Shown piece by piece: positions 26,728 through 35,418 of a stretch of DNA of 64,000 bases. This DNA comes from an uncultured Mucilaginibacter sp. Its GTDB lineage: Bacteria > Bacteroidota > Bacteroidia > Sphingobacteriales > Sphingobacteriaceae. The stretch spans positions 186,001 to 250,000 of the forward strand of contig CAJYJH010000065.1 of NCBI GenBank assembly GCA_913775265.1, given 5' to 3'. The translations under genes and the position numbers were made by a program. The notes below the pieces were generated by a model, which was not told where the DNA came from, made no database searches, and saw only the letters and a program-made list of their open reading frames with translations. Position 1 is the first letter of the stretch. Each line of letters opens with the position of its first letter.

Positions 26728-27204
26728 TTAACTTTTAGTGCGTTTGCTCCTGAAAAAGTCACGGACCAGTTCGGCACATTCATTTTCTCTAATGCCGCCG
26801 GTGATCATGGTTTTTGGATGGGTGATTTTCTGATTTAACCGCCCAAAACCCAGACGCGTATCATAAGCGCCAAACACAATTTTACCTATCTGGAACCAGT
26901 AAGATGCCCCTGCACACATAACGCAAGGCTCCATGGTTACGTACAGCGTGCAATCTTTCAGGTATTTACCGCCGAGGTAATTAGCAGCTGCGGTTAAGGC
27001 CTGCATTTCGGCATGGGCCGACACATCATTCAACCGCTCGGTTAAATTATGCCCGCGACCAATAATTTTGCCCTGGCACGTTACTATCGCGCCAATGGGT
27101 ATTTCGTCTTCGGCATAGGCCTGCCTTGCTTCGCGCAACGCCTCGTTCATAAAAAACTCGTCGGGCGATACGCTGCTCTCGTTATCAAAACTTATAAACC
27201 GCAT
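26728..27204 (-). CDS. tadA: tRNA-specific adenosine deaminase
   Basis: 158 residues. It makes inosine at position 34 of tRNA-Arg. The zinc and catalytic residues are HAEMQAL and TMEPCVMCAGA, and the family block AYDTRLGFGRLNQK follows. Its ATG overlaps the csaA stop by one base (TAATG). An N-terminal stretch of about 15 residues before MNEALREARQA is longer than usual; the coupled start at 27204 supports it. Confidence 0.93.
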   Translation of the reverse strand: MRFISFDNESSVSPDEFFMNEALREARQAYAEDEIPIGAIVTCQGKIIGRGHNLTERLNDVSAHAEMQALTAAANYLGGKYLKDCTLYVTMEPCVMCAGASYWFQIGKIVFGAYDTRLGFGRLNQKITHPKTMITGGIRENECAELVRDFFRSKRTKS

Positions 27205-27539
27205 TAAATTAATTTGCTTCCGTTAGGTACCGGGCTTTCTACAGCCGATAATACAATATCTCCGTTTTCGTCGGCCAGTCCGGTTACCAGAAACTGCGAC
27301 ATAAATTTGCCGATCTGTTTTTCCGGAAAATTCACCACGCCTAAAATCTGACGGCCCACTAACTCCTCTTTAGTATAATGTTTGGTAATTTGTGCGCTCG
27401 ACCATTTGGTGCCAAAAGGTCCGAAATCTACTTTGAGCTTATACGCCGGTTTACGGGCCTCCGGAAAATCGAGTACTTCGAGTATCGTACCCGCCCGTAG
27501 CTCCACTTTTTCAAAATCCTGCCAGGAGATAGTTTCCAT
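27204..27539 (-). CDS. csaA: tRNA-binding protein CsaA
   Basis: 111 residues with an EMAP-II/OB fold: [32 protein letters not shown] (key blocks ELRAGTI and [13 protein letters not shown]), then [38 protein letters not shown] and the last PVPNGSKL. It is a homodimeric tRNA-binding protein, described elsewhere as having export-chaperone-like activity. It is divergent from dinB, 5 bases from a -7 element, and coupled to tadA by a one-base overlap. Confidence 0.95.
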   Translation of the reverse strand: METISWQDFEKVELRAGTILEVLDFPEARKPAYKLKVDFGPFGTKWSSAQITKHYTKEELVGRQILGVVNFPEKQIGKFMSQFLVTGLADENGDIVLSAVESPVPNGSKLI

Positions 27540-27544
27540 ACCGG

Positions 27545-27552
27545 CAAAGATA
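27545..27552 (-). promoter_or_regulatory. -7 element (TATCTTTG) next to the csaA start
   Basis: CAAAGATA on plus, exact TAnnTTTG on minus, with only 5 bases between its end and the csaA ATG. This implies a leaderless or nearly leaderless csaA-tadA message. Confidence 0.55.
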
Positions 27553-27637
27553 GGGAAGAGAAGATAGAGTAGAAAACAGGCAGATAAATCACAACCTTGC
27601 GGTTTACTTAAAACTACATATTTTTAACAGGAGCATG

Positions 27638-27645
27638 TATCTTTG
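27638..27645 (+). promoter_or_regulatory. -7 element (TATCTTTG) next to the dinB start
   Basis: TATCTTTG ends 3 bases before the ATG at 27649. It forms a divergent pair with the csaA element, about 85 bases apart. The dinB message would begin at or next to the start codon. Confidence 0.55.
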
Positions 27646-27648
27646 TAT

Positions 27649-28749
27649 ATGTCTGCCGCTACCAATCATCGTAAAATTATCCATATTGATATGGATGCAT
27701 TTTATGCTTCGGTAGAGCAGCGCGACCACCCAGAATACAGGGGTAAGCCTTTGGTAGTTGGTGGCCCTCCGCAGGGGCGCGGCGGTGTGGTAGCTACAGC
27801 CAGTTATGAGGCCCGTAAATTTGGGGTAAGGTCGGCCATGTCGTCTAAAAAAGCCGTACAGCTATGCCCTAACGCAATATTTGTATATCCGAGGTTTGCG
27901 GTGTATAAAGAAGTTTCTAATAACATCCGCGAAATTTTTAGCCGGTATACTGACCTGATCGAACCTTTATCATTAGATGAAGCTTACCTGGATGTAACCG
28001 AGGACAAGCAAAATATTGGCTCGGCCATTGAGATTGCTACGCTGATTAAGCAAGCCATTAAAGACGAGTTGCAGCTTACGGCTTCGGCAGGTGTATCGGT
28101 GAATAAGTTTGTGGCCAAAATTGCTTCAGATATTAATAAGCCTGACGGATTGAAGTTTATCGGCCCCTCAGCCATTGAACGCTTTATGGAAACCCTGCCA
28201 GTAGAAAAATTTTTCGGCGTGGGAAAAGTAACTGCCGAGAAGATGAAAAAGATGGGCCTGCACACCGGGTTGGATTTAAAGAAATTAACCGAAGCTGATC
28301 TGACTAAAAACTTTGGTAAAACCGGCAAATTCTATTACCATATTGTAAGGGGCATAGACGACCGCCCTGTACAGCCCCATCGCGAAACCAAATCGATGGG
28401 TGCCGAAGACACCTTTGCTTACGACTTGACCGAGCCGGAAGAAATGTTTGATGAGCTGGATAAGATTGCCCAAACTGTAGCCGAACGTTTAGAGAAGCGC
28501 CAACTTAAAGGACGAACCATTACCCTAAAAGTTAAATATGGAGATTTTAAGCAAATCACCCGTAATCAGTCATTAACATCAGCTGTAGCCGATGCCGCTA
28601 CCCTGAGTGATATTGCCAAGCAACTATTAACAGCTACTAATTTGGATGATGTAAAAGTTCGGTTATTAGGTATATCGGTATCTAATTTCGGCGATTTGCT
28701 GCCTAAGCCTTACAAAGATGAAGACAGCGATCAGTTACGGCTTTTTTAA
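27649..28749 (+). CDS. dinB: DNA polymerase IV (Y-family)
   Basis: 366 residues. The catalytic carboxylates are D in HIDMDAFYASVEQRDHP and DE in LSLDEAYLDV. The fingers VATASYEARKFGVRSAMSS, the helix-hairpin-helix FFGVGKVTAEKMKKMGL and a little-finger domain (GRTITLKVKYGDFKQITRN) follow. It does error-prone translesion synthesis. ATG 27649 is chosen rather than an in-frame TTG two codons upstream, which lies inside the -7 element. No SOS-type box is visible. The ending DEDSDQLRLF resembles a beta-clamp-binding tail. Confidence 0.96.
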   Translation: MSAATNHRKIIHIDMDAFYASVEQRDHPEYRGKPLVVGGPPQGRGGVVATASYEARKFGVRSAMSSKKAVQLCPNAIFVYPRFAVYKEVSNNIREIFSRYTDLIEPLSLDEAYLDVTEDKQNIGSAIEIATLIKQAIKDELQLTASAGVSVNKFVAKIASDINKPDGLKFIGPSAIERFMETLPVEKFFGVGKVTAEKMKKMGLHTGLDLKKLTEADLTKNFGKTGKFYYHIVRGIDDRPVQPHRETKSMGAEDTFAYDLTEPEEMFDELDKIAQTVAERLEKRQLKGRTITLKVKYGDFKQITRNQSLTSAVADAATLSDIAKQLLTATNLDDVKVRLLGISVSNFGDLLPKPYKDEDSDQLRLF

Positions 28750-28761
28750 CTCAGTATAAGC

Positions 28762-29127
28762 TTACTCACTTCTTACTAATACATTGGTTTCCCACATACC
28801 AGTGGTTGTTCGAGTGGTAGTATCGCTAAAAACCTTTTTATCAGCGTTGTTATAGATACTTAAGTTGATGATTTGTTCTTTTCTTAATGCAGTGATGTAT
28901 GTTTTTAATTTATAATCGCCATCCTGCTTAAAATACAACTTACCCGAATTTCCATTAATATTATAAACCTGGTACTGATCGGGCATACCATATTCTATTT
29001 TACAGTTCTCGCAGTCAACAATCAGGTAGCCTTTTTTTACGTTCTCATCATCAGGCTGCAGGTCAACGTCTTTACAACCTGCTACTAATAGTAGAGCCAT
29101 CAAAAATAGCTTAGGTAATCTGTTCAT
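28762..29127 (-). CDS. Putative lipoprotein, unknown function
   Basis: 121 residues. The lipobox is LLVAGC (C18 from the ATG at 29127). The rest is a small beta-rich domain (GYLIVDCENCKIEYG, YQVYNINGNSGKLYFKQDGD, ALRKEQIINLSIYNNADK) with one CxxC pair. It is convergent with dinB and 12 bases from its stop, without a visible terminator. No family recognised. Confidence 0.65.
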   Translation of the reverse strand: MNRLPKLFLMALLLVAGCKDVDLQPDDENVKKGYLIVDCENCKIEYGMPDQYQVYNINGNSGKLYFKQDGDYKLKTYITALRKEQIINLSIYNNADKKVFSDTTTRTTTGMWETNVLVRSE

Positions 29128-29379
29128 ATTAATCAAGGATCTTACAAATCTTAACCACCTCCTTAAATAAAACTTTAAATGGCAGTTAGCTAACTGCCTT
29201 TATTACGTGTTTTACAGTTAAAAGATACATCATTATCGTCCTTAAAGCGTCTTTAATGCAAGTAACAAGAGCTCTTTTATTTCGATAATATGACGCCATA
29301 AACCCTTTTTTAAACTTAACCGTATAAAACTCCGCACTACATAGAGCTATGCTTGCAGCCGCAACAAGTGTTTATGATA

Positions 29380-30690
29380 ATGAAACCCTACTTTTTTAAA
29401 CTGTACTTGTGCTGTTTTTTGTGGCTTATGCTTGCTGCCTGCAAGCACGAGCGACCTCACGGAACAGTATATATTAAATCTGAGCGCGGAACATATAGGT
29501 TTTATCGTAACGGTAAACCTTTTTTTGTAAAGGGGGCTTCGGGGTTTACCAATCTTAAAGCACTAAGCGCATTAGGTGGTAACACCATCAGGATATGGGA
29601 TACGGTTAATATTTCCGGTATTTTAGATTCGGCACAAGCCTATCACCTAGCCGTAATTGTGGGCCTGCCTATGCCTGCCAATCAAAACATGGACGATTTT
29701 TATAATGATGATACCAAAGTAGCAGCGCATTATAAAAACCTTACCGCAACGGTAAAACGCTACAGGCACCACCCGGCTTTGCTGGCCTGGTGTGTGGGTA
29801 ATGAGTTAGCCTTTCCATACAAGCCTAATTATAACCGGTTTTATAATGCGTTTAACAAGGTAGTAGACATGATTCATCGTGATGATCCGAACCATCCGGT
29901 GACTACCACGATGATCAATTTTCAACGTAAAAATATTGCCTGTATAAAACTTCGTACTGATGTTGATTTTATATCACTCAATATTTTTGGTGATATAAAA
30001 CATCTAAAGCGTAACTTAAAGGATTTCGCGTGGCTTTGGAAAGGCCCTTTTCTGGTTACCGAATGGGGCATTGACGGGCCCTGGTATCCAACCGATCAAA
30101 CCGCCTGGGGTTCTTTCGTCGAGAATTCTTCTTTTAAAAAAGCAGAGCAATATCAGGCTATTTATAAAAATCTGATGCCTGTTCAGAATCAGCGCTTTTT
30201 AGGTTCGCTGGTGTTTTACTGGGGCCAAAAACAAGAATATACGCCTACCTGGTTTAGCTTATTTGACCAAGCTGGCAGATACAGCGAAAGCGTAAATGCA
30301 GTTAGTGAATTATGGACAGGCCATAAACTAAAACACCAGGCGCCTCCTTTAAAATATATTTTATTGAACCAGTTAGGCGGTAAAGACAATATTTTACTTG
30401 CCGACGATACCACCGCACAAGCTGAATTATATCTCTACGGTAAAGAAACAGGTGACGTAACTTATAAATGGCAGTTACTCCCCGAAGATTATCATCAGGT
30501 TAATGATATATACAGCCAGCAAGAGGTGATGCCAATACCACGCTCTTTTATCGGGGATAGCACCGGCAAGCATATCACGTTCCGCACTCCTGTAAAAGAA
30601 GGCCCTTACCGCTTATATGTATATGCTTATAACCGGCAAAATTATTTTGCTACGTGTAATATTCCGTTCTACGTACTTCATCACCCCTAA
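29380..30690 (+). CDS. Lipoprotein clan GH-A glycosidase, polysaccharide cluster gene 1
   Basis: 436 residues. The lipobox is LMLAAC (C21). The TIM barrel resembles the GH2/GH5-type catalytic domain: GKPFFVKGASGFTNLKALSALGGNTIRIW, acid/base E142 in AWCVGNELAF, nucleophile E228 in FLVTEWGIDGPW. Both glutamates are present, so it is probably active. The last ~110 residues are an Ig-like module (TYKWQLLPED to CNIPFYVLHHP). The whole layout is shared with the C-terminal half of the synthase encoded 12 bases downstream. Start chosen at ATG 29380; ATG 29374 is also possible. It probably trims the polymer at the cell surface or in the periplasm (inference). Confidence 0.82.
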   Translation: MKPYFFKLYLCCFLWLMLAACKHERPHGTVYIKSERGTYRFYRNGKPFFVKGASGFTNLKALSALGGNTIRIWDTVNISGILDSAQAYHLAVIVGLPMPANQNMDDFYNDDTKVAAHYKNLTATVKRYRHHPALLAWCVGNELAFPYKPNYNRFYNAFNKVVDMIHRDDPNHPVTTTMINFQRKNIACIKLRTDVDFISLNIFGDIKHLKRNLKDFAWLWKGPFLVTEWGIDGPWYPTDQTAWGSFVENSSFKKAEQYQAIYKNLMPVQNQRFLGSLVFYWGQKQEYTPTWFSLFDQAGRYSESVNAVSELWTGHKLKHQAPPLKYILLNQLGGKDNILLADDTTAQAELYLYGKETGDVTYKWQLLPEDYHQVNDIYSQQEVMPIPRSFIGDSTGKHITFRTPVKEGPYRLYVYAYNRQNYFATCNIPFYVLHHP

Positions 30691-30702
30691 ACCCTAAATA
30701 AC

Positions 30703-33687
30703 ATGAAAGCACCCGGTTTTAAGCAAAAATTTAACCTGCGGACTATGATTGTAATAGGCCTAGGGTTGATGGTGTTTTTTTTGTATAATCTTTTGCAGCC
30801 ACAGGTAGCAGGCAATACCACGCTGTACTGGCTGCTAATGGTTACCTTTATTTTTGCTTTCCTCAAAATAGGGTACGAGTGGTATCATTACTGGTCTATC
30901 AGCATTCCGGATAAACCCAAAACATCCCGCCAATATACAGTTGATGTTTTTACCACCTTTTGCGCCGGCGAACCTTATGATATGATTGAGCAAACGCTAA
31001 GGGCCATTAAAAACATCACTTACCCGCACGAAACTTATTTGTGCGACGAGGCCGATGACGAGTATTTAAAAGCGCTTTGCCAAGAGTTAAATATTCATCA
31101 TATCACCCGCACTCATAAAATTAATGCTAAAGCCGGGAATATTAACAATGCCCTGCGGCAGTCAGCAGGCGAACTATGTGTAGTGCTTGACCCTGACCAT
31201 GTGCCTGTACCTCATTTTCTTGACCGGGTGGTTAGTTACTTTGAGAACGAAGAGCTTGGCTATGTGCAGGTGGTGCAGGCTTATTATAATCAGGAAGATA
31301 GCTGGGTGGCTAAAGGAGCCGCACAGCAAACCTACCAGTTTTACGGACCCATGATGATGTGCATGAACAGCTATGGTACGGTACAAGCCATTGGCGCTAA
31401 CTGTATATTCAGGCGCTCGGCGCTCGAATCGATAGATGGGCATGCCGCAGGGTTGGCAGAAGATATGCATACCGCCATGCAAATGCATGCCAAAGGTTGG
31501 CAATCGCTTTACGTTCCGGAAGTGTTAACGCGTGGACTGGTACCAGCTACGCTTTCGGCCTATTATAAGCAGCAGCTTAAATGGTCGAGAGGGGTGTTTG
31601 AATTACTGGTTACCTCCTATATTAGCCTGTTTAATAAATTCACCTGGCGGCAAAAATTGCATTATGGGTTACTACCTTTGTTTTATGTATCGGGCTTTAT
31701 TTTCTTAATCAACTTTTCGGTTCCTATCATATCGTTATTTACCGGTTTATATCCTTTACGAATAGATTTTACACAGTTTGTATTTATCAGCGTGCCTTAC
31801 CTTACAGCAGTAATTTTAATCAGACATTATGTACAGCAATGGGTGATGGAAGATCGCGAACGAGGCTTTCATGTAGTTGGCGGTTTACTGCTCATCGGCA
31901 CCTGGTGGGTATTTATTTTAGGTATTGTTTACACCTTTTTCCGTAAAAAAGTGCCCTACATCCCCACACCTAAAGACCTGAACGACTCTGTTAATTTAAA
32001 AATTAACCTGCCAAATATTGGAGTCTTGCTCTTGTCTATGCTGGCCATAGACTACGGCATTACGCACGATCTGAATCCGTACACTATTTTTATGGCAGGC
32101 ATTGCCGGACTTAACTGCCTGCTGATGTTTTTTGTGCTGGTTTCGAGTGCACAGATCCAAATGCGCAATTACGAAAAGCGACATCAGTTGGTGCATGCTT
32201 TTTTAAAGGGTGTCCGCCACGCAAAAGGGCATTTTTGGTTATTGAGGCGCAAGGTATACTCAGGTGTAAGAGCCGGAAGTTTGGCGCTGGTGGTTTTAAT
32301 TACTGCTTTGAGTATAATAGGGATGCATAGCCCAAACGATGGCGGATCCTCTGTTACATCGCTCCTTCCGTTAGGCTCGTTAAATGATTTGCTCAATATG
32401 ACCAGCGTAAGGCCGCTGGTGAGTGGCGTAACTGTTGATATTGCCCATCATACGGCCGCTGATGCGCAGGAAGGTTTACCTACCATGGTAGCCAATAATT
32501 ATATTTTTAAAGCAAACAACCGCAATAAGCTGGTCAATCAAGCTCCTGTTGCTACTTTGCCGCAACCGTCTTATTACCCTGATGTGCATGGTGTAATCTA
32601 TTCTAAAGGTAATTACTGGTTTAAAAACACCTTTACGCTCGATAAACGTGTTATTGCCGCCGACTTTGCCGAAATGAAACGCGTTGGCATCAATACCATC
32701 AAAATATATGGGCCCGGTATTTATGATAAAACTATACTAAATAAAGCCGCAGCAAGCGGTTTAAAAATACAATACAGTTTTTGGATACCTTCGCCAGCGG
32801 CGTTTGTTAATGATTTTGACTATCTCTATGAATTGTCGGACGATATTATCAACACCGTCAGAGCGCAAAAAGATAACCCAACTATTACCTCCTGGAGTTT
32901 GAGTAACACTACGTTGCAGCAATTGAACGAGTACTATAAACAGCCTCAATTGGCCATCGCACAAAAAAATTATATCAGGTGGATGAAGCAGTTGGCGGCG
33001 CAAATCAAACAACAGGACCCGACGCGTAGCCTGAGTGCAGAAGTATTGGCAGCGCCGAATTTAAATGCCACTGTGAGTTTACTTAAAGCAAATATTCTGG
33101 CATTGGATGCTTACGGGGTGGTTGTTACTGACAAGGCTTCGTTAAATTACATAGCCGATAGTTTAGATGTACCGTTTTACTTTAGCAATGCCAATCCGCA
33201 TGCATTTATAGGGAGAAGCTATCCGGAAAAGGGAGTATTTTATGCTAACTGGCAAGACCAGTACGCAGCATCGTCTATTACGGTAGATGGTCTGAAAGGT
33301 ATTTATGGACGGAACAAACCTTATTTATATGCTATCAGCAAGGCTTTTCATGGTAACATACCTGCTAAATATTTGCCTTCTATCAAAATATTGCGCCCGG
33401 CTATTACAACAGAACCCGGTGCAGATATACCTTACCAAGCACTGGTTTTTAGCCAAAACAAATGGCACTTGGCAGCTTACTTACCCACGGGTCTGACGTT
33501 TGAATGGTATTTGGTAAAAAGCAATGAATGGGGTAGCCCTATACAGGTTGAAATGGTAGGCCGTGGGCCTACCCTGAGATTGAAAGTTCCGGGCATAGCT
33601 TCCAATTATCATTTACACCTTATTGCTGTACAAGGGCATAACATTAATGAGTCTTACTCTACATTGGATATTCCTTTTTATCAATAA
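30703..33687 (+). CDS. Membrane beta-glycan synthase (GT2) fused to a degenerate glycosidase domain
   Basis: 994 residues. Two N-terminal helices precede a processive GT2 domain with D115 (CDEADDE), the DxD-type D163 (VLDPDHVP), AEDMHTA (252-257) and QQLKW (290-294, Lys in place of Arg of QxxRW). About six more membrane segments run to residue ~545. The C-terminal ~400 residues are periplasmic and resemble the neighbour at 29380-30690: NTFTLDKRVIAADFAEMKRVG, TSWSLSNTTLQQ and an Ig-like end LDIPFYQ. At the acid/base position N-E has become N-T (N735-T736), and no nucleophile Glu is seen, so this domain is probably a non-catalytic glycan-handling module. The polymer is likely a beta-glucan or mannan; not determinable here. 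Confidence 0.85.
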   Translation: MKAPGFKQKFNLRTMIVIGLGLMVFFLYNLLQPQVAGNTTLYWLLMVTFIFAFLKIGYEWYHYWSISIPDKPKTSRQYTVDVFTTFCAGEPYDMIEQTLRAIKNITYPHETYLCDEADDEYLKALCQELNIHHITRTHKINAKAGNINNALRQSAGELCVVLDPDHVPVPHFLDRVVSYFENEELGYVQVVQAYYNQEDSWVAKGAAQQTYQFYGPMMMCMNSYGTVQAIGANCIFRRSALESIDGHAAGLAEDMHTAMQMHAKGWQSLYVPEVLTRGLVPATLSAYYKQQLKWSRGVFELLVTSYISLFNKFTWRQKLHYGLLPLFYVSGFIFLINFSVPIISLFTGLYPLRIDFTQFVFISVPYLTAVILIRHYVQQWVMEDRERGFHVVGGLLLIGTWWVFILGIVYTFFRKKVPYIPTPKDLNDSVNLKINLPNIGVLLLSMLAIDYGITHDLNPYTIFMAGIAGLNCLLMFFVLVSSAQIQMRNYEKRHQLVHAFLKGVRHAKGHFWLLRRKVYSGVRAGSLALVVLITALSIIGMHSPNDGGSSVTSLLPLGSLNDLLNMTSVRPLVSGVTVDIAHHTAADAQEGLPTMVANNYIFKANNRNKLVNQAPVATLPQPSYYPDVHGVIYSKGNYWFKNTFTLDKRVIAADFAEMKRVGINTIKIYGPGIYDKTILNKAAASGLKIQYSFWIPSPAAFVNDFDYLYELSDDIINTVRAQKDNPTITSWSLSNTTLQQLNEYYKQPQLAIAQKNYIRWMKQLAAQIKQQDPTRSLSAEVLAAPNLNATVSLLKANILALDAYGVVVTDKASLNYIADSLDVPFYFSNANPHAFIGRSYPEKGVFYANWQDQYAASSITVDGLKGIYGRNKPYLYAISKAFHGNIPAKYLPSIKILRPAITTEPGADIPYQALVFSQNKWHLAAYLPTGLTFEWYLVKSNEWGSPIQVEMVGRGPTLRLKVPGIASNYHLHLIAVQGHNINESYSTLDIPFYQ

Positions 33688-33691
33688 AGCA

Positions 33692-35410
33692 ATGCCAAAA
33701 TTTAAGTTTAGGAAGTTTAGGAGATGGAAATTATGGCTTGTGGGTTTGTTGGTATTTATGTTAGTTATTATACTGGCCTATCGCCCGGTTAGCAAATTTC
33801 TAACATCATCTTATGCAGATGAATACTATCTCCGATTGCAAGAGCCGGTGTTGGGCATACTCAACCGCACCAACGATACTACCAGAGCACGTAGTTTAAA
33901 CTTGTCTCATGGTTCGATAATCTGGAAATCGACAGCGCTATGTTTTGATGAGCGGGCGCTGGAAAAGTTATTGGCAAATGGACCGGCGATAATTACCGTT
34001 GAAACCTGGTTGAAAAGCCCGCAGAGTGGTGATAATGTTCTGACCGCTGTTTATCAGGGTAAGTTCGACAAACCCATTGAGCAGTTAGGCTACCTTATTG
34101 CTCAATGTAAATATGATGTTTATGTAAGGTTTGATCCTGACATGGAGGTACCGACCACTATTTTTCCGTGGCAGTATCAATCGCCCAAAGACTATATTAA
34201 GGCATTTAATTACATCGCCCCAAAGCTAAAGCAACTGGCGCCTAAAGTTAAAATAGTTTGGGGGCCGAGCGGCTACCCCGGTGATACCGAATATTGGCCC
34301 GGGGGTAAGTATGTAGACGCTGTAAGCGTTACTTTGGGAAGTTTATCTGAAGATAACGCGCATGCCTATCCCGCAACAACCTCGATACCGGAAATGCTGA
34401 AGCAAAAGCTGCACCGCATGCGCTTTATCGATAAGCCGGTTGTCATTTTAGGATCAAGGCACATCCAGAAAGAAAACTTTAAGCCCGATTGGTTGGCTAC
34501 CGAAGCGGAATACATCACCTGGTTATCTAAAACTGCAGTTTACTCATCCGGGAACTTTGTAAACCAGGATACTGCAAAACCTATCAGAAAAAAGCTCGAA
34601 ATAGGGGTTTATGATCTTCAAGAAAAGCTGATTGACCTTAAAGGCATCACCGCCGAACATCTGTTTACCGACATGGGTGAGGTACAACGGAATGAATTTG
34701 AAAAGAATTTTAACGCTGTTACGCATCGCCATCACAACATTATTATAACGATGGAACCGTGGAAAGATACCAGCGGCATTGCTGATACCAATGTAACCGG
34801 CAGTATTTTACATGGTCGCTACGATGCAATATTTAGTAAGCTTTTTAAAATACTGGGCAGCACCAGGCAAACTGTTTACTTGCGTTTTATGCACGAAATG
34901 GAAATACCTATACATCGCTATGCCTGGCAAAGTCAGGACCCGGTGCAATACATCAATGCTTACCGGTATTTTATGCAGTTTAACGGCGGACCACCACCCA
35001 ATGTAAAAAAAATATGGGCACCGGCAGGCGACCGTGGTTCGGTTGATTTTTGGCCGGGTGATAACGTGGTAGATTTTATCAGTATTGCTATTTATGGCTT
35101 GCCGGATAAAAATATCACCGATCCCAATAAGCAGGAGATGTTCAGCAATATTTTAAAACGTAAGTATTATAGAATGCGCTTTTTAAACAAGCCGCTATTT
35201 ATTGCTGAGTTTGGCGTAAAAGGCACCGAAGCTTTTCAAGATAAATGGTTGCAAAACGCGGCAGCTACAATTAAGTCCAACCCGCACATTTTTGGCGTGA
35301 GTTATTTTAACCTGTACGACAATCCCAAAGTTTGGGGGCACATGGCTGCTCCCAACTGGAGTATCTCGCCGCGCTCGATGCAGTTATTTATTGAAAATAT
35401 TAATCATTAA
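33692..35410 (+). CDS. Membrane-anchored tandem GH26-like protein, first copy inactive
   Basis: 572 residues. A basic N-terminus and one helix (WKLWLVGLLVFMLVIILAY) anchor two GH26-like barrels. The second copy (about 305-572) has H401-E402 in LRFMHEMEIP and nucleophile E506 in PLFIAEFGVKG. In the first copy (about 65-280) the matching sites read RFDPDMEVP (E to D150, H to P149) and PVVILGSRH (E to G254), so it lacks both catalytic glutamates. Family 26 enzymes cleave beta-mannan or mixed-linkage glucan. The ATG at 33692 lies 4 bases after the synthase stop, so they form an operon. Confidence 0.85.
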   Translation: MPKFKFRKFRRWKLWLVGLLVFMLVIILAYRPVSKFLTSSYADEYYLRLQEPVLGILNRTNDTTRARSLNLSHGSIIWKSTALCFDERALEKLLANGPAIITVETWLKSPQSGDNVLTAVYQGKFDKPIEQLGYLIAQCKYDVYVRFDPDMEVPTTIFPWQYQSPKDYIKAFNYIAPKLKQLAPKVKIVWGPSGYPGDTEYWPGGKYVDAVSVTLGSLSEDNAHAYPATTSIPEMLKQKLHRMRFIDKPVVILGSRHIQKENFKPDWLATEAEYITWLSKTAVYSSGNFVNQDTAKPIRKKLEIGVYDLQEKLIDLKGITAEHLFTDMGEVQRNEFEKNFNAVTHRHHNIIITMEPWKDTSGIADTNVTGSILHGRYDAIFSKLFKILGSTRQTVYLRFMHEMEIPIHRYAWQSQDPVQYINAYRYFMQFNGGPPPNVKKIWAPAGDRGSVDFWPGDNVVDFISIAIYGLPDKNITDPNKQEMFSNILKRKYYRMRFLNKPLFIAEFGVKGTEAFQDKWLQNAAATIKSNPHIFGVSYFNLYDNPKVWGHMAAPNWSISPRSMQLFIENINH

Positions 35411-35418
35411 TTGCACAA

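Noticed and set aside
30703..33687. Canonical bacterial cellulose synthase BcsA
   Set aside because: No PilZ domain, no BcsB/BcsZ neighbours and Lys in place of Arg in QxxRW; the polymer cannot be called cellulose.
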